Assembly (NCBI RefSeq): GCF_018881635.1
Contig: NZ_JACVPY010000002.1
Span: forward strand, 1,322,525-1,386,524
Direction: 5' to 3'
Length of the DNA stretch: 64,000 nt
Origin: Polynucleobacter sp. UB-Piko-W3
GTDB taxonomy: Bacteria > Pseudomonadota > Gammaproteobacteria > Burkholderiales > Burkholderiaceae
Positions 18,466 to 26,825 of this stretch are shown here, piece after piece (position 1 is the first letter of the stretch; the number at the start of each line of letters is the position of its first letter). The notes beneath the pieces were generated by a model. It did no database searches, had not been told where the DNA came from, and saw only the letters and a program-made list of their open reading frames with translations. A program made the position numbers and the translations under genes.

Positions 18466-19650
18466 TTACATCTTAATGACATCTAGAACTGTTTTCTTCT
18501 TATCTTTAAAGTCATATAAGGTAATGACGCCCTCTTTCATATCGCCTTTATTGTCAAAGGCAATATTACCAACCAAGCCATCCATCTTGGTATCTGGCAT
18601 GGCAGCGAGAATCTTTGCTGGATCAGCAGAGTTTGCACGCTTCATTGAGTCCACAAGGACATAAACCGCATCATAGGTAAATGGCGCATAGATCTGTACG
18701 TCAGCATTGAAGCGCTCTTTGTAACGCTTCTGGAAATCAGCGCCTTGTGCCATTTTGGACAAAGCCATACCAGCCTCTGAGCAAGTCACGTTGATCACAG
18801 CCTCACCAGCCAACTCTGCAAGTTTCTCAGTACACATGCCATCACCACCCACCACTTTGGCTTTGATGCCCAGTTCTGCGGCTTGCTTGGTTAATGGGCC
18901 ACCAGTGGCATCCATACCGCCATACATAATGACATCAGGTTTCTTACCTTTTACTTTAGTCAGAATGGCCTTGAAATCTGTTGCCTTGTTATTGCTTGCT
19001 TCACGGGTGACTACTTTCACACCAGCTGCTTTAATGGTTTTTTCAAACTCATCCGCCAAGCCTTTACCGTACTGAGTAGAGTCATCGATGATGGCAACTG
19101 TTTTGGCCTTTAAGGTATTCACAACATAATTAGCCAATGCCGGGCCTTGTTGCGCATCAGTTGCAACTAAACGATAGGTAGTTTTAAAACCTTGATTTGT
19201 AAAGTCAGGGTTGGTTGCGGAAGGGGAAACTTGTGTAATACCAGCATCGCTATAGATTTTGGAGGCTGGAATGCTGGTTCCAGAATTCGGGTGACCAACC
19301 ACACCAACAACTTTAGCATCTACCAATTTCTGCGCTACTTGGGTAGCGGTCTTAGGATCTTCAGCATCATCCTCAGGCACTAAAGTTAAAACAACTTTTT
19401 TACCATCAATTGTTAAGCCGCTTTTATTGATCTCTTCGATTGCTAGGCGCGCACCATTTTCATTATCTTTGCCTAAGTGGGCGATTGGGCCAGTCAAAGG
19501 AGCGACGTGCCCGATCTTCACTTCCACCCCATCAACTGGAGTAGCAGCAGTCTTATCGCCGCCCTTGCCACAGCCAAACAAAACTAAGGTCGCTGCTGCT
19601 GCAATAGCACTTTTCATAAACAACACTTTTGATACTTTTAAATTAATCAT
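18466..19650 (-). CDS. livK: Branched-chain amino acid ABC transporter substrate-binding lipoprotein LivK
   Basis: The periplasmic binding protein of the importer, 394 residues. The N-terminus is a lipoprotein signal with lipobox LFGC (Phe at -2 is unusual), so the mature protein is probably tethered by Cys 27. The mature part follows the LivJ/LivK type-1 periplasmic fold: KIGHVAPLTGP, GARLAIEEIN, VVGVVGHPNSGTSIPAS. AGGAG lies 6 bases before the ATG at 19650. It is followed by the terminator hairpin and then livHMGF. The bound ligand could be Leu/Ile/Val or another amide or amino acid; the family is broad. Confidence 0.93.
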   Translation of the reverse strand: MINLKVSKVLFMKSAIAAAATLVLFGCGKGGDKTAATPVDGVEVKIGHVAPLTGPIAHLGKDNENGARLAIEEINKSGLTIDGKKVVLTLVPEDDAEDPKTATQVAQKLVDAKVVGVVGHPNSGTSIPASKIYSDAGITQVSPSATNPDFTNQGFKTTYRLVATDAQQGPALANYVVNTLKAKTVAIIDDSTQYGKGLADEFEKTIKAAGVKVVTREASNNKATDFKAILTKVKGKKPDVIMYGGMDATGGPLTKQAAELGIKAKVVGGDGMCTEKLAELAGEAVINVTCSEAGMALSKMAQGADFQKRYKERFNADVQIYAPFTYDAVYVLVDSMKRANSADPAKILAAMPDTKMDGLVGNIAFDNKGDMKEGVITLYDFKDKKKTVLDVIKM

Positions 19651-19675
19651 CTACAGCTCCTATGAAATGAATACT

Positions 19676-20617
19676 TCAGCCAACTAAATTTTTAGGTAGT
19701 GAGAATGTCACGTCTTCCACTACGCCATCTAATGCACGAACTTGACGTGGTCCAAACTCTAGAATACGTGCCACGATAGATTGAGCCAAACTTTCTGGCG
19801 CGGATGCACCAGCAGTTAAACCAATACGCTTTTTGCCAACAAACCACTCTGACTTGAGCTGTTCAGGAGCGTCCACCATGTAAGAGGGAACGCCCAGTTT
19901 TTCTGATAATTCACGCAAGCGATTGGAGTTTGAGCTCGCTGCACTTCCCACCACAATGACGACCTCCACTTGAGGTGCCATAAATTTCACGGCATCCTGA
20001 CGATTCTGAGTGGCATAACAAATATCTTGCTTGCGTGGTTGAACAATGTTGGGGAATTTTTTGGTGAGTGCTTCAACAATTTCTTTAGTCTCATCGATGG
20101 ATAAAGTCGTTTGCGTCACGAAAGCAATTTTTTCATCGTTTGTAAAAGATAATTTATCAATATCAGCAACTTTTTCAATTAAGAAAAGTCCCTTCTCTAT
20201 TTGTCCCATGGTTCCCTCGACCTCAGGGTGTCCCGCATGACCAATCATCAAAATAGTAAACCCATCTTTGGACATCTTCACTACCTCAAGATGGACTTTG
20301 GTCACCAATGGGCAGGTAGCGTCATAAACCTGCAAGCCTCGATCTTGAGCATCTTTGCGCACCGCTTGAGATACGCCATGAGCACTGAACACAACAATTC
20401 CACCTTTAGGAACCTCTTGCAAATCTTCTACAAATACTGCACCTTTTTCACGCAATTCATTCACAACATTTGCATTGTGAACAATCTCGTGGCGCACATA
20501 AATGGGTGCACCAAAACGCGTCAGAGCTTCATTGACGATATTGATAGCACGATCCACGCCCGCACAAAAACCGCGGGGCTGTGCCATCAAAATTTCAGGG
20601 TTATCTGGATTACTCAT
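19676..20617 (-). CDS. ispH: 4-hydroxy-3-methylbut-2-enyl diphosphate reductase
   Basis: The last enzyme of the MEP isoprenoid pathway, making IPP and DMAPP from HMBPP with a [4Fe-4S] cluster. The three cluster cysteines are recognisable in QPRGFCAGVDRA (Cys 18), DATCPLVTKVH and QDICYATQNRQ. The active-site region EIVHNANVV and the GSAASSNSNRL block are intact. The length of 313 residues is standard. It starts 3 bases after the slpA stop, an association (fkpB/slpA-ispH) seen in many proteobacteria. livK follows 25 bases downstream on the same strand. Confidence 0.97.
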   Translation of the reverse strand: MSNPDNPEILMAQPRGFCAGVDRAINIVNEALTRFGAPIYVRHEIVHNANVVNELREKGAVFVEDLQEVPKGGIVVFSAHGVSQAVRKDAQDRGLQVYDATCPLVTKVHLEVVKMSKDGFTILMIGHAGHPEVEGTMGQIEKGLFLIEKVADIDKLSFTNDEKIAFVTQTTLSIDETKEIVEALTKKFPNIVQPRKQDICYATQNRQDAVKFMAPQVEVVIVVGSAASSNSNRLRELSEKLGVPSYMVDAPEQLKSEWFVGKKRIGLTAGASAPESLAQSIVARILEFGPRQVRALDGVVEDVTFSLPKNLVG

Positions 20618-20620
20618 CTG

Positions 20621-21067
20621 TTAAAGAATAGCAACAATTTCTGCTTCAAAAGTTATAGGCCGGCCGGCCAAGGGATGATTGAAGTCAAACCATGCACCCT
20701 CATCATCAATCGATTGCAAAACACCCGCATATTGTGCGCCGCCTGGTGCATTGAATTCAATCACATCGCCCGGATTAAATTCCACATCATCAGCACGACC
20801 TTCTTTCAGGGCTTTCAACGAAACCCATTGCACCAAATCTTCTTTACGCTCACCAAAACTTTCTTCTGGTGAAAGTAAGGCGCTTTTTTTCTCACCCAAA
20901 CCAAGTCCTAGCAATACTTTTTCAAAACAAGGAGCAAATTGTCCAGAACCCATCAGAACCGTAGCAGGACGATCAACAAAAGTATTGATGTAATCGTCCC
21001 CATTGGGCAAAGTGAGCCGGTAGTTGAGGGTCAAGTAGGAGTGGGGCAAAACAGTAAGCTGAGTCAT
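20621..21067 (-). CDS. slpA: FKBP-type peptidyl-prolyl cis-trans isomerase (SlpA/FkpB)
   Basis: A small cytoplasmic FKBP with an inserted chaperone flap, 148 residues, of the SlyD/SlpA group. FKBP landmarks are seen at MGSGQFAPCFEKVLLGLGLGEK and NHPLAGRPITFEAEIVAI. It lacks the His-rich metal-binding tail of SlyD, which favours SlpA. The ATG at 21067 is chosen; the frame extends upstream but overlaps the divergent radC. TACAAT (21079-21074) ends 6 bases before the ATG, with TGCACA 17 bases above it, so the transcript is probably leaderless. It is linked to ispH by a 3-base gap. Confidence 0.92.
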   Translation of the reverse strand: MTQLTVLPHSYLTLNYRLTLPNGDDYINTFVDRPATVLMGSGQFAPCFEKVLLGLGLGEKKSALLSPEESFGERKEDLVQWVSLKALKEGRADDVEFNPGDVIEFNAPGGAQYAGVLQSIDDEGAWFDFNHPLAGRPITFEAEIVAIL

Positions 21068-21073
21068 AAGCTT

Positions 21074-21102
21074 ATTGTATCTAGGCCTGCGCCCGCTGTG
21101 CA
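21074..21102 (-). promoter_or_regulatory. Putative slpA-ispH promoter
   Basis: TGCACA (21102-21097), 17-base spacer, TACAAT (21079-21074), then 6 bases (AAGCTT) to the ATG. Four and five matches to the -35 and -10 consensus. It overlaps the first codon of radC on the other strand. Confidence 0.5.
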
Positions 21103-21790
21103 CTCCCCGATTTCGGGCTGGCCAAAACATGAACAGCCCCGTGAAAAACCTCGAATGGATGGTGCTGCTGCGCTGTCTGATGCAGAACTTTTAGCCATTT
21201 TTTTACGGGTTGGCGTAAAAGGCAAAAGCGCGGTGGGCCTAGCCCAAGATCTGCTCCATCATTTTGGGAGCCTGCCCCGTCTGCTCAGGTGCACCCGTGA
21301 GGAGCTAACTTGCATCCATGGAATGGGGCTATCCAAATGGTCTCAAATCCAAGCCGCCTATGTGCTAGTAAAGCGTAGTCTTGAGGATGGGCTGGCTCAG
21401 GACTCTATTTTTTCCTCGCCAAGCCATGTTAGAGAGTTCCTACAGGCTAAGATTGGCCGTCTGCCCCACGAGGTCTTCCTTTGCCTCTACCTAGACTCTC
21501 GCCTACATCTTATTGAATGCCAGGAGCTTTTTAGGGGCTCTATTACCCATACAGCCGTCTATCCCCGAGAAATTCTGAAGGAGGCCCTCTCTAGAAATGC
21601 CAGCGCCCTGATCGTGGCGCACAATCACCCTAGCGGAAACCCCCTGCCCAGCAATGCAGATCAAGAGCTGACCAGAACCCTCCAGAATGCCCTGCAATTG
21701 GTTGACATTACGCTTCTAGACCACTGCATTGTCAGCGGCAGCGGTTTTTTCTCTTTTTCAGATTCTGGCCTTATGAATATTGGTAAATAA
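21098..21790 (+). CDS. radC: RadC-family JAB/MPN-domain protein
   Basis: A 230-residue RadC family member. An N-terminal helix-hairpin-helix-like part (GAAALSDAELLAIFLRVG, LTCIHGMGLSKWSQIQAA) precedes the MPN metalloprotease-like domain with the HxH...S..D metal site in HNHPSGNPLPSNAD. The old link to radiation resistance is not supported and the molecular role is unknown. The GTG at 21098 gives the family N-terminus (SGWPKHEQPREK); longer starts overlap slpA. It diverges from slpA with 30 bases between start codons. Confidence 0.92.
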   Translation: MHSPISGWPKHEQPREKPRMDGAAALSDAELLAIFLRVGVKGKSAVGLAQDLLHHFGSLPRLLRCTREELTCIHGMGLSKWSQIQAAYVLVKRSLEDGLAQDSIFSSPSHVREFLQAKIGRLPHEVFLCLYLDSRLHLIECQELFRGSITHTAVYPREILKEALSRNASALIVAHNHPSGNPLPSNADQELTRTLQNALQLVDITLLDHCIVSGSGFFSFSDSGLMNIGK

Positions 21791-21900
21791 TGGAAGTAAT
21801 TACTAACTTATATTAGATTTAGGGACTTTTCTGCCTAATTTATTGTCAAGAGCCCAAAACCAAAGCCATTTAGGACTAGCCCAAAATAGGCTGGGACTGA

Positions 21901-21906
21901 TACAAT
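21901..21906 (+). promoter_or_regulatory. Putative rpmB -10 box
   Basis: TACAAT preceded by TGA (extended -10-like context) about 30 bases before the rpmB ATG. The -35 region is weak. The 147 bases between radC and rpmB hold nothing else I recognise. Confidence 0.4.
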
Positions 21907-21937
21907 CTTCTTTTTTCGCAATTAATGGAGTTATGTC

Positions 21938-22171
21938 ATGGCAAAAGTTTGCCAAGTCACTGGGAAGAAGCCGATGGTTGGCAACAATGTATCCCATGCA
22001 AACAATAAAACGAAGCGTCGCTTTTTGCCGAATTTGCAAAACCGTCGTTTCTGGGTTGAATCTGAAAACCGCTGGATTAGCTTGCGCTTAACCAATGCTG
22101 GTTTGCGCGTGATCGACAAGAACGGCATCGATGCTGTGTTGTCTGATCTACGTGCACGTGGCGAAATTTAA
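21938..22171 (+). CDS. rpmB: 50S ribosomal protein L28
   Basis: Ribosomal large-subunit protein of 77 residues beginning [20 protein letters not shown], a textbook L28. The zinc-binding cysteines seen in some L28 proteins are reduced to one (Cys 5). GGAG lies 7 bases before the ATG. rpmG follows after 11 bases, the usual rpmB-rpmG operon. Confidence 0.98.
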   Translation: MAKVCQVTGKKPMVGNNVSHANNKTKRRFLPNLQNRRFWVESENRWISLRLTNAGLRVIDKNGIDAVLSDLRARGEI

Positions 22172-22182
22172 GGAGCGCACAA

Positions 22183-22350
22183 ATGGCTAAGGGCGGCAGA
22201 GAAAAAATCAAGTTAGAGTCATCAGCAGGTACTGGTCACTTCTACACAACTTCAAAAAACAAGCGTACTAAGCCTGAGAAAATGGAGATCATGAAGTTTG
22301 ATCCCACTATTCGCAAGCACGTTGCTTACAAAGAAACAAAGCTGAAGTAA
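22183..22350 (+). CDS. rpmG: 50S ribosomal protein L33
   Basis: Ribosomal large-subunit protein of 55 residues ([20 protein letters not shown] at the start, [11 protein letters not shown] at the end). It is the zinc-free type, since the CxxC pairs of zinc L33 are absent. AAGGAG lies about 7 bases before the ATG. It ends the rpmBG operon, followed by a strong terminator. Confidence 0.98.
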   Translation: MAKGGREKIKLESSAGTGHFYTTSKNKRTKPEKMEIMKFDPTIRKHVAYKETKLK

Positions 22351-22366
22351 TTTACTTCCAGCTAAT

Positions 22367-22394
22367 AAAAAACCCGCTATGTGCGGGTTTTTTA
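22367..22394 (+). terminator. Intrinsic terminator after rpmG
   Basis: AAAAAACCCGC (22367-22377) pairs with GCGGGTTTTTT (22383-22393) around a 5-base loop. The A/T flanks make it bidirectional, so it may also serve the convergent desaturase gene, whose stop is at 22422. Confidence 0.92.
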
Positions 22395-22421
22395 TTGCCT
22401 AGGAATTCTGAAGCATTGAAG

Positions 22422-23621
22422 TTATGCGTAGCGGCGCAATCTCAGAGAGAACTCACGCAAGCTCGTTAAGCCGCTATCTTCAGCGCGCTGACACCAAGCA
22501 TGCAGTTGTGCAACTAACTGCTCTCTAGTGGCGTTAGAGCGACCCCAGATAGCCTGTAGATCGCGGCGCATCTCAATCATCTTACGTAGTTGTGCGTTAC
22601 TTGCCATTAATTCCTCAAGCTTTGCTCGCTCCTGCTCGCTAAGACGAGATTCATCTTTGGCTAACCAAGTACGAGCATCGCTTAAATGAGATGCAAGCAC
22701 CTGCATATGCTGCGCTTCATTACTAAAGTACTGACGTAATGTTTTACTGTAGCGCGCCATGATTTCATAACGATTTGCAATGATGGCTTCTAGAGTATTG
22801 TGATCGGCAGGACGCAAATCGCTCAGCACTGGCTTGGGCGGCGTTTTCTTGATATTAGCCAAGCCCACTGCACTCATGATCTGAATGTACATCCAGCCAA
22901 TATCAAACTCGTACCATTTGTTTGATAGCTTAGCGCTGGTAGCAAAGGTGTGATGATTGTTGTGTAGCTCTTCACCACCAATCAAAATACCCCAAGGGAT
23001 AATATTTTTAGAGGCGTCTTCACAGTCGTAATTACGATAGCCCCAAAAGTGGCCAATACCATTAATCACACCAGCCGCAGTAATAGGAATCCACAGCATT
23101 TGAACGGACCAAACCGTCAGGCCAATGCCCCCAAATAAAAACACATCGATGATGAGCATGATGGCAACACCCTGCCAAGAAAACTTGGAATAAATATTGC
23201 GCTCAAGCCAATCATCTGGAGTGCCATGGCCAAACTTTTCCATCGTCTCTTGGTTTTTGGCTTCATTTTTGTAGAGCTCAGCACCGCGAGAAAGTACAGT
23301 AGCAATCCCTAAAATTTGTGGGCTGTGGGGATCATCTACTGTCTCGCATTTGGCATGATGCTTGCGATGAATCGAGGCCCACTCCTTAGTAACCATACCC
23401 GTGGTGAGCCAGAGCCAAAAACGGAAGAAATGAGAAGCAATCGGATGCAAATCCAGGGCACGGTGCGCCTGGCAACGATGCAAAAAGATGGTGACTGCTG
23501 CAATGGTGATATGAGTAGCTACCAGGGTAAAAATGGTAATTTGCCACCAAGACCAATCGAGGTACCCATTGGCTAGCCAATTAAGAAATAAATCAAAACC
23601 TGAGCTTGAAACTGTATTCAA
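22422..23621 (-). CDS. Acyl-CoA/acyl-lipid delta-9-type fatty acid desaturase with C-terminal extension
   Basis: An integral membrane di-iron desaturase, 399 residues. The three histidine boxes are HRCQAHR (48-54), HRKHH (85-89) and HNNHH (220-224), matching the stearoyl-CoA desaturase type. Hydrophobic segments lie near 26-47, 65-80, 150-170 and 176-195. It should introduce a cis double bond into membrane acyl chains, with electrons from a ferredoxin or flavoprotein. The last 120 or so residues, after the desaturase core, are charged and helical (RLSEQERAKLEELMASNAQL) and could form a coiled coil. It follows the RsmB-like gene by 28 bases on the same strand. Confidence 0.92.
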   Translation of the reverse strand: MNTVSSSGFDLFLNWLANGYLDWSWWQITIFTLVATHITIAAVTIFLHRCQAHRALDLHPIASHFFRFWLWLTTGMVTKEWASIHRKHHAKCETVDDPHSPQILGIATVLSRGAELYKNEAKNQETMEKFGHGTPDDWLERNIYSKFSWQGVAIMLIIDVFLFGGIGLTVWSVQMLWIPITAAGVINGIGHFWGYRNYDCEDASKNIIPWGILIGGEELHNNHHTFATSAKLSNKWYEFDIGWMYIQIMSAVGLANIKKTPPKPVLSDLRPADHNTLEAIIANRYEIMARYSKTLRQYFSNEAQHMQVLASHLSDARTWLAKDESRLSEQERAKLEELMASNAQLRKMIEMRRDLQAIWGRSNATREQLVAQLHAWCQRAEDSGLTSLREFSLRLRRYA

Positions 23622-23649
23622 AAGTGAATCCCTAATGAGGTCTAAACCT

Positions 23650-25209
23650 CTATTTTAGTTCTTTCACAGCCTTTTTGGTTTTGACTTTTGCCTCTTTTTC
23701 TACTGCTTTTTCAGAGTCTAGGACTGGGGTAGCAGCCTTCTTTTGGAAAACAGCGCCAAAAAAGCCATCTGTTCCATGAATATGAGGCCAAAGTTGCCAC
23801 CAAGGGTTGTCTAGACCGCACCCTAAAGGAAGCTTGTCATTTGGAAAGAGTGGCTTTAGGGCTTGAGCGGCAGGCACCACCTCAAATTGAGGGTGCTTTG
23901 CCAGAAAATCCTCTGCAATCGCTTGATTTTCTTGAGGTAAAAGACTGCAAGTGGCATAAACCAAACGACCACCTGGTTTTAATAGTCGGGCCGCAGAAGC
24001 CAAAATATTCATTTGCTTTTGATTTAACTCTAAAACCCCTGTTGGGGTTTGGCGCCATTTGAGATCTGGATTACGTCTCAAGGTACCCATTCCACTGCAA
24101 GGGGCATCTACTAGAACGCGATCGATCTTTCCAGCCAAGCGTTTGATCTTGGCGTCATTCTCACTGTCGATCCATACCGGATGAACGTTTGAGAGGCCAC
24201 TGCGGGCTTGCCGTGGCTTTAAGTTAGCCAAGCGTCGCTCAGATGTATCAAATGCATAGAGGCGACCTGTAGAGCGCATCAAGGCTCCAATCGCCAAAGT
24301 CTTGCCACCCGCTCCAGCACAAAAGTCGACAACCATCTCGCCACGTTTAGGTGCAAGCAAATAGGCAAGAAGCTGACTACCCTCATCTTGCACCTCAAAC
24401 ATACCCGCTTTAAATCCAGCCGTATTTTGCAAGGCAGGCTTACCCATAATGCGTACACCATCTGGTGCATATGGAGTTGGGATCGCTTGGTAGCGACCAC
24501 CCAATGCATTCATCTGCACTAACAATTCTTCGCGATTGGTCTTCATGGTGTTTGCGCGCAAATCTAATAGCGCTGGGTGCATTAATGATTTAGCTAGCTC
24601 TTCACGCGTTTCTTCACCAGGATATTTTCCAAAGGCATCCCATAACCACTCTGGCAAATTATTACGAACGAGAGGATTTAATGCGGCAGGATCTACCGTA
24701 GCAAAACGTTGTAGCCATTCATATTCACCAGGCTTTAGCACGTGTGCCAAATCTGCAATGGCACTTTCTGCACGGTTAGCCGACCCAAGTCCACCCTCAG
24801 AAAGAGCCGACAGCAAACCCAATAAGGCTAAGCGTCTAGCCTGAGAACCTTCGCCACTGGAAGCAAATTGTGAGAATTCATTTTTACGACGCAAGATTGC
24901 AAAAGCACTTTCTGCAATTAATGCGCGATCACGATTTCCGAGTTGTGGCTCAGCGCGAAAATAACGACTAACTACGCGATCAGCTGGTTGCTCAAAACTG
25001 AGCAATTCTGGAAGTAAGCGCTCCAAATGAATCGCATGCTGAGGCAACGCTTTGGCATTAGAAAAATTCTTTTGACCTTCAGGCGCAATTAAATTTCCGC
25101 TCGCATTACGTCGCTCTGGACGACGAAGTGGATCATTCGATTTAGCAGCGTAACTTTTATGTGGGGCGAGTCTGTTTCCAGATTTACGGGGTGGACGTTC
25201 TGCACTCAT
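23650..25209 (-). CDS. RsmB/NOP-family RNA (cytosine-5) methyltransferase
   Basis: A SAM-dependent rRNA m5C methyltransferase of the RsmB/NOL1/NOP2/Sun family, 519 residues. SAM motif I is VDFCAGAGGKTLAIGAL. The two catalytic cysteines lie in DAPCSGMGTLRRNPDLKW and VYATCSLLPQEN. A basic N-terminal stretch of about 60 residues and a Lys/Glu-rich tail (EAKVKTKKAVKEL) flank the fold. An RsmB-like N-terminal helical domain is present but divergent, so 16S C967 as the target is likely but not certain. The ATG overlaps the purN stop as ATGA. Confidence 0.92.
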   Translation of the reverse strand: MSAERPPRKSGNRLAPHKSYAAKSNDPLRRPERRNASGNLIAPEGQKNFSNAKALPQHAIHLERLLPELLSFEQPADRVVSRYFRAEPQLGNRDRALIAESAFAILRRKNEFSQFASSGEGSQARRLALLGLLSALSEGGLGSANRAESAIADLAHVLKPGEYEWLQRFATVDPAALNPLVRNNLPEWLWDAFGKYPGEETREELAKSLMHPALLDLRANTMKTNREELLVQMNALGGRYQAIPTPYAPDGVRIMGKPALQNTAGFKAGMFEVQDEGSQLLAYLLAPKRGEMVVDFCAGAGGKTLAIGALMRSTGRLYAFDTSERRLANLKPRQARSGLSNVHPVWIDSENDAKIKRLAGKIDRVLVDAPCSGMGTLRRNPDLKWRQTPTGVLELNQKQMNILASAARLLKPGGRLVYATCSLLPQENQAIAEDFLAKHPQFEVVPAAQALKPLFPNDKLPLGCGLDNPWWQLWPHIHGTDGFFGAVFQKKAATPVLDSEKAVEKEAKVKTKKAVKELK

Positions 25210-25835
25210 AATTTGAAAAATTGCGGCTCTGGGGGTTGAAGCTTCACTTGATTACCTTCTATTCGCAATCGTCCGTCAAGGAACCATTTTACGGCCCGCG
25301 GGTAAATCTGATGCTCAGCTACCAAAACACGGGCTGCCAAGGTATCAGCATCGTCGCCTTCGCGGACTGGAACGGAGGCTTGGCAAATAATAGGCCCCTC
25401 ATCTACACCCTCAGTGACAAAGTGCACAGTAGCGCCATGCACCTGAACGCCAGCCTCTAAAGCACGCTCATGGGTATGCAAACCAGGAAATGCTGGCAAG
25501 AGGGCTGGATGAATATTGATCAGGCGGCCCTCAAAATGGCGTATGAAGCCTGGGGTCAGAATTCTCATAAACCCCGCCAGAACGACTAAATCAGCCCCTA
25601 ATTCATCTATTTTCTCGATTAGGGCTTTATCAAAGGATTCTCGAGCGGCATGCTCTTTGTGCTCCACAACGAAGGCTGGAATACCCTGCAAGCGAGCAAA
25701 TTCAAGGCCCTTAGCCGCGGAGTGATTGGCTATCACCCCAGCAAATTTGACTGGCCACCGCTCTTTTTGAGCAGTTTTGACGATAGCCTCAAAATTGGAT
25801 CCGCGGCCTGAGATTAAGGTAACGATAGAAAGCAT
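25206..25835 (-). CDS. purN: Phosphoribosylglycinamide formyltransferase
   Basis: Transfers the formyl group from 10-formyl-THF to GAR in purine synthesis; 209 residues, the usual size. SGRGSNFEAI near residue 8 binds the phosphate. Catalytic Asn and His are in NIHPALLPAFPG, and the Asp is in VTEGVDEGPII. The ATG at 25835 gives the standard N-terminus (MLSIVTLISGRGS); a longer frame runs into ribF. A TATATT (25847-25842) ends 6 bases before the ATG, so it may be leaderless. The start is 39 bases from divergent ribF. Downstream are the RsmB-like and desaturase genes. Confidence 0.96.
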   Translation of the reverse strand: MLSIVTLISGRGSNFEAIVKTAQKERWPVKFAGVIANHSAAKGLEFARLQGIPAFVVEHKEHAARESFDKALIEKIDELGADLVVLAGFMRILTPGFIRHFEGRLINIHPALLPAFPGLHTHERALEAGVQVHGATVHFVTEGVDEGPIICQASVPVREGDDADTLAARVLVAEHQIYPRAVKWFLDGRLRIEGNQVKLQPPEPQFFKL

Positions 25836-25841
25836 GCCCAC

Positions 25842-25849
25842 AATATAAT
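25842..25849. promoter_or_regulatory. Overlapping divergent -10 boxes of purN and ribF
   Basis: AATATAAT holds TATAAT on the plus strand (25844-25849, about 25 bases before the ribF GTG) and TATATT on the minus strand (25847-25842, 6 bases before the purN ATG). No convincing -35 is seen on either side in the 39-base gap. Confidence 0.4.
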
Positions 25850-25874
25850 TGATGGCTACCCTGAAAGCGATTTT

Positions 25875-26825
25875 GTGAACGTATTCCGTGGCCCGACCCA
25901 GTTTTCTGCAGGACCTGCTTGTGCCCTCAGCATCGGTAATTTCGATGGCGTGCACAGGGGTCATTGCGCCCTACTAAAACAGCTCGTGGATGGCGCCAAG
26001 GAACAAGGCCTGGTGAGTTGCGTCATGACCTTTGAGCCACACCCTAAAGAATTCTTCTCACCAGAACAAGCCCCTCCTCGTATTCTGAATCTGCGCGACA
26101 AACTAGCGGCTTTAGCAGAGCTTGGAATTGATCGGGTTGTAGTGGAGCATTTCAATGCCGCCTTTGCACGACTTACGCCAGATGAGTTCGTCTCTGAAAT
26201 CATTGTCAAGCGCTTAAATGCAAAATGGATTTTGATTGGCGATGATTTTTGCTATGGGGCAAAGCGCGCTGGGAATTTTACGAGCCTCAAAGCTGCCGGC
26301 GAAAAATATGGCTTTGAAGTTTCTAGCATTCAAACTATCTCAGAAGATGGTGAGCGTATTTCCAGTTCCGCTTTGCGTGCGGCACTTGCTAATGGTGATA
26401 TGAACCAAGCTGAAAAATTATTAGGTCGTCCTTATGGAATTTCTGGTCATGTCATTCATGGTCAGCAATTAGGTCGCAAACTTGGCTTCCCTACTTTGAA
26501 CTTAGCAGTTGCCAATCACTTACATCACCGTAAACCAGCAACTACTGGCATCTTCACTGCGCAAGTATTAGGTCTTAGCGATAAACCCCTGCCAGCCGTA
26601 GCTAGCCTAGGCGTCAGGCCGACAGTCGAAGATGAAGGACGCGTATTGCTTGAGACGCATATTTTTGATTACCAGCAAGATGTCTACGGAAAAATTATTA
26701 CTGTGGAACTCTTAGAAAAAATTCGTGATGAGGCCAAGTATGACGACCTCGACACCCTCACAAAAGCAATTGCAGCTGATGCAAAGCACGCCAGAAATTA
26801 TTTCCAGAAAAAAACTTATGTCTGA
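25875..26825 (+). CDS. ribF: Bifunctional riboflavin kinase / FAD synthetase
   Basis: Makes FMN from riboflavin and then FAD; 316 residues. The N-terminal adenylyltransferase domain has [12 protein letters not shown] near residues 19-30 and a second signature at [10 protein letters not shown]. The C-terminal kinase domain has [11 protein letters not shown]. The start is a GTG at 25875. It heads the ribF-ileS-lspA-coaBC-dut series, an order known from many proteobacteria (ribF-ileS-lspA). The leader is far too short for an FMN riboswitch. ileS overlaps by 8 bases. Confidence 0.95.
   Translation: MNVFRGPTQFSAGPACALSIGNFDGVHRGHCALLKQLVDGAKEQGLVSCVMTFEPHPKEFFSPEQAPPRILNLRDKLAALAELGIDRVVVEHFNAAFARLTPDEFVSEIIVKRLNAKWILIGDDFCYGAKRAGNFTSLKAAGEKYGFEVSSIQTISEDGERISSSALRAALANGDMNQAEKLLGRPYGISGHVIHGQQLGRKLGFPTLNLAVANHLHHRKPATTGIFTAQVLGLSDKPLPAVASLGVRPTVEDEGRVLLETHIFDYQQDVYGKIITVELLEKIRDEAKYDDLDTLTKAIAADAKHARNYFQKKTYV

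Noticed and set aside
20201-20872. Plus-strand open frame of 223 codons opposite ispH and slpA
   Set aside because: It spans two well-identified genes on the other strand; composition is that of a reverse-frame shadow.
25836-25874. FMN riboswitch ahead of ribF
   Set aside because: The whole gap to purN is 39 bases, far too short for the aptamer.
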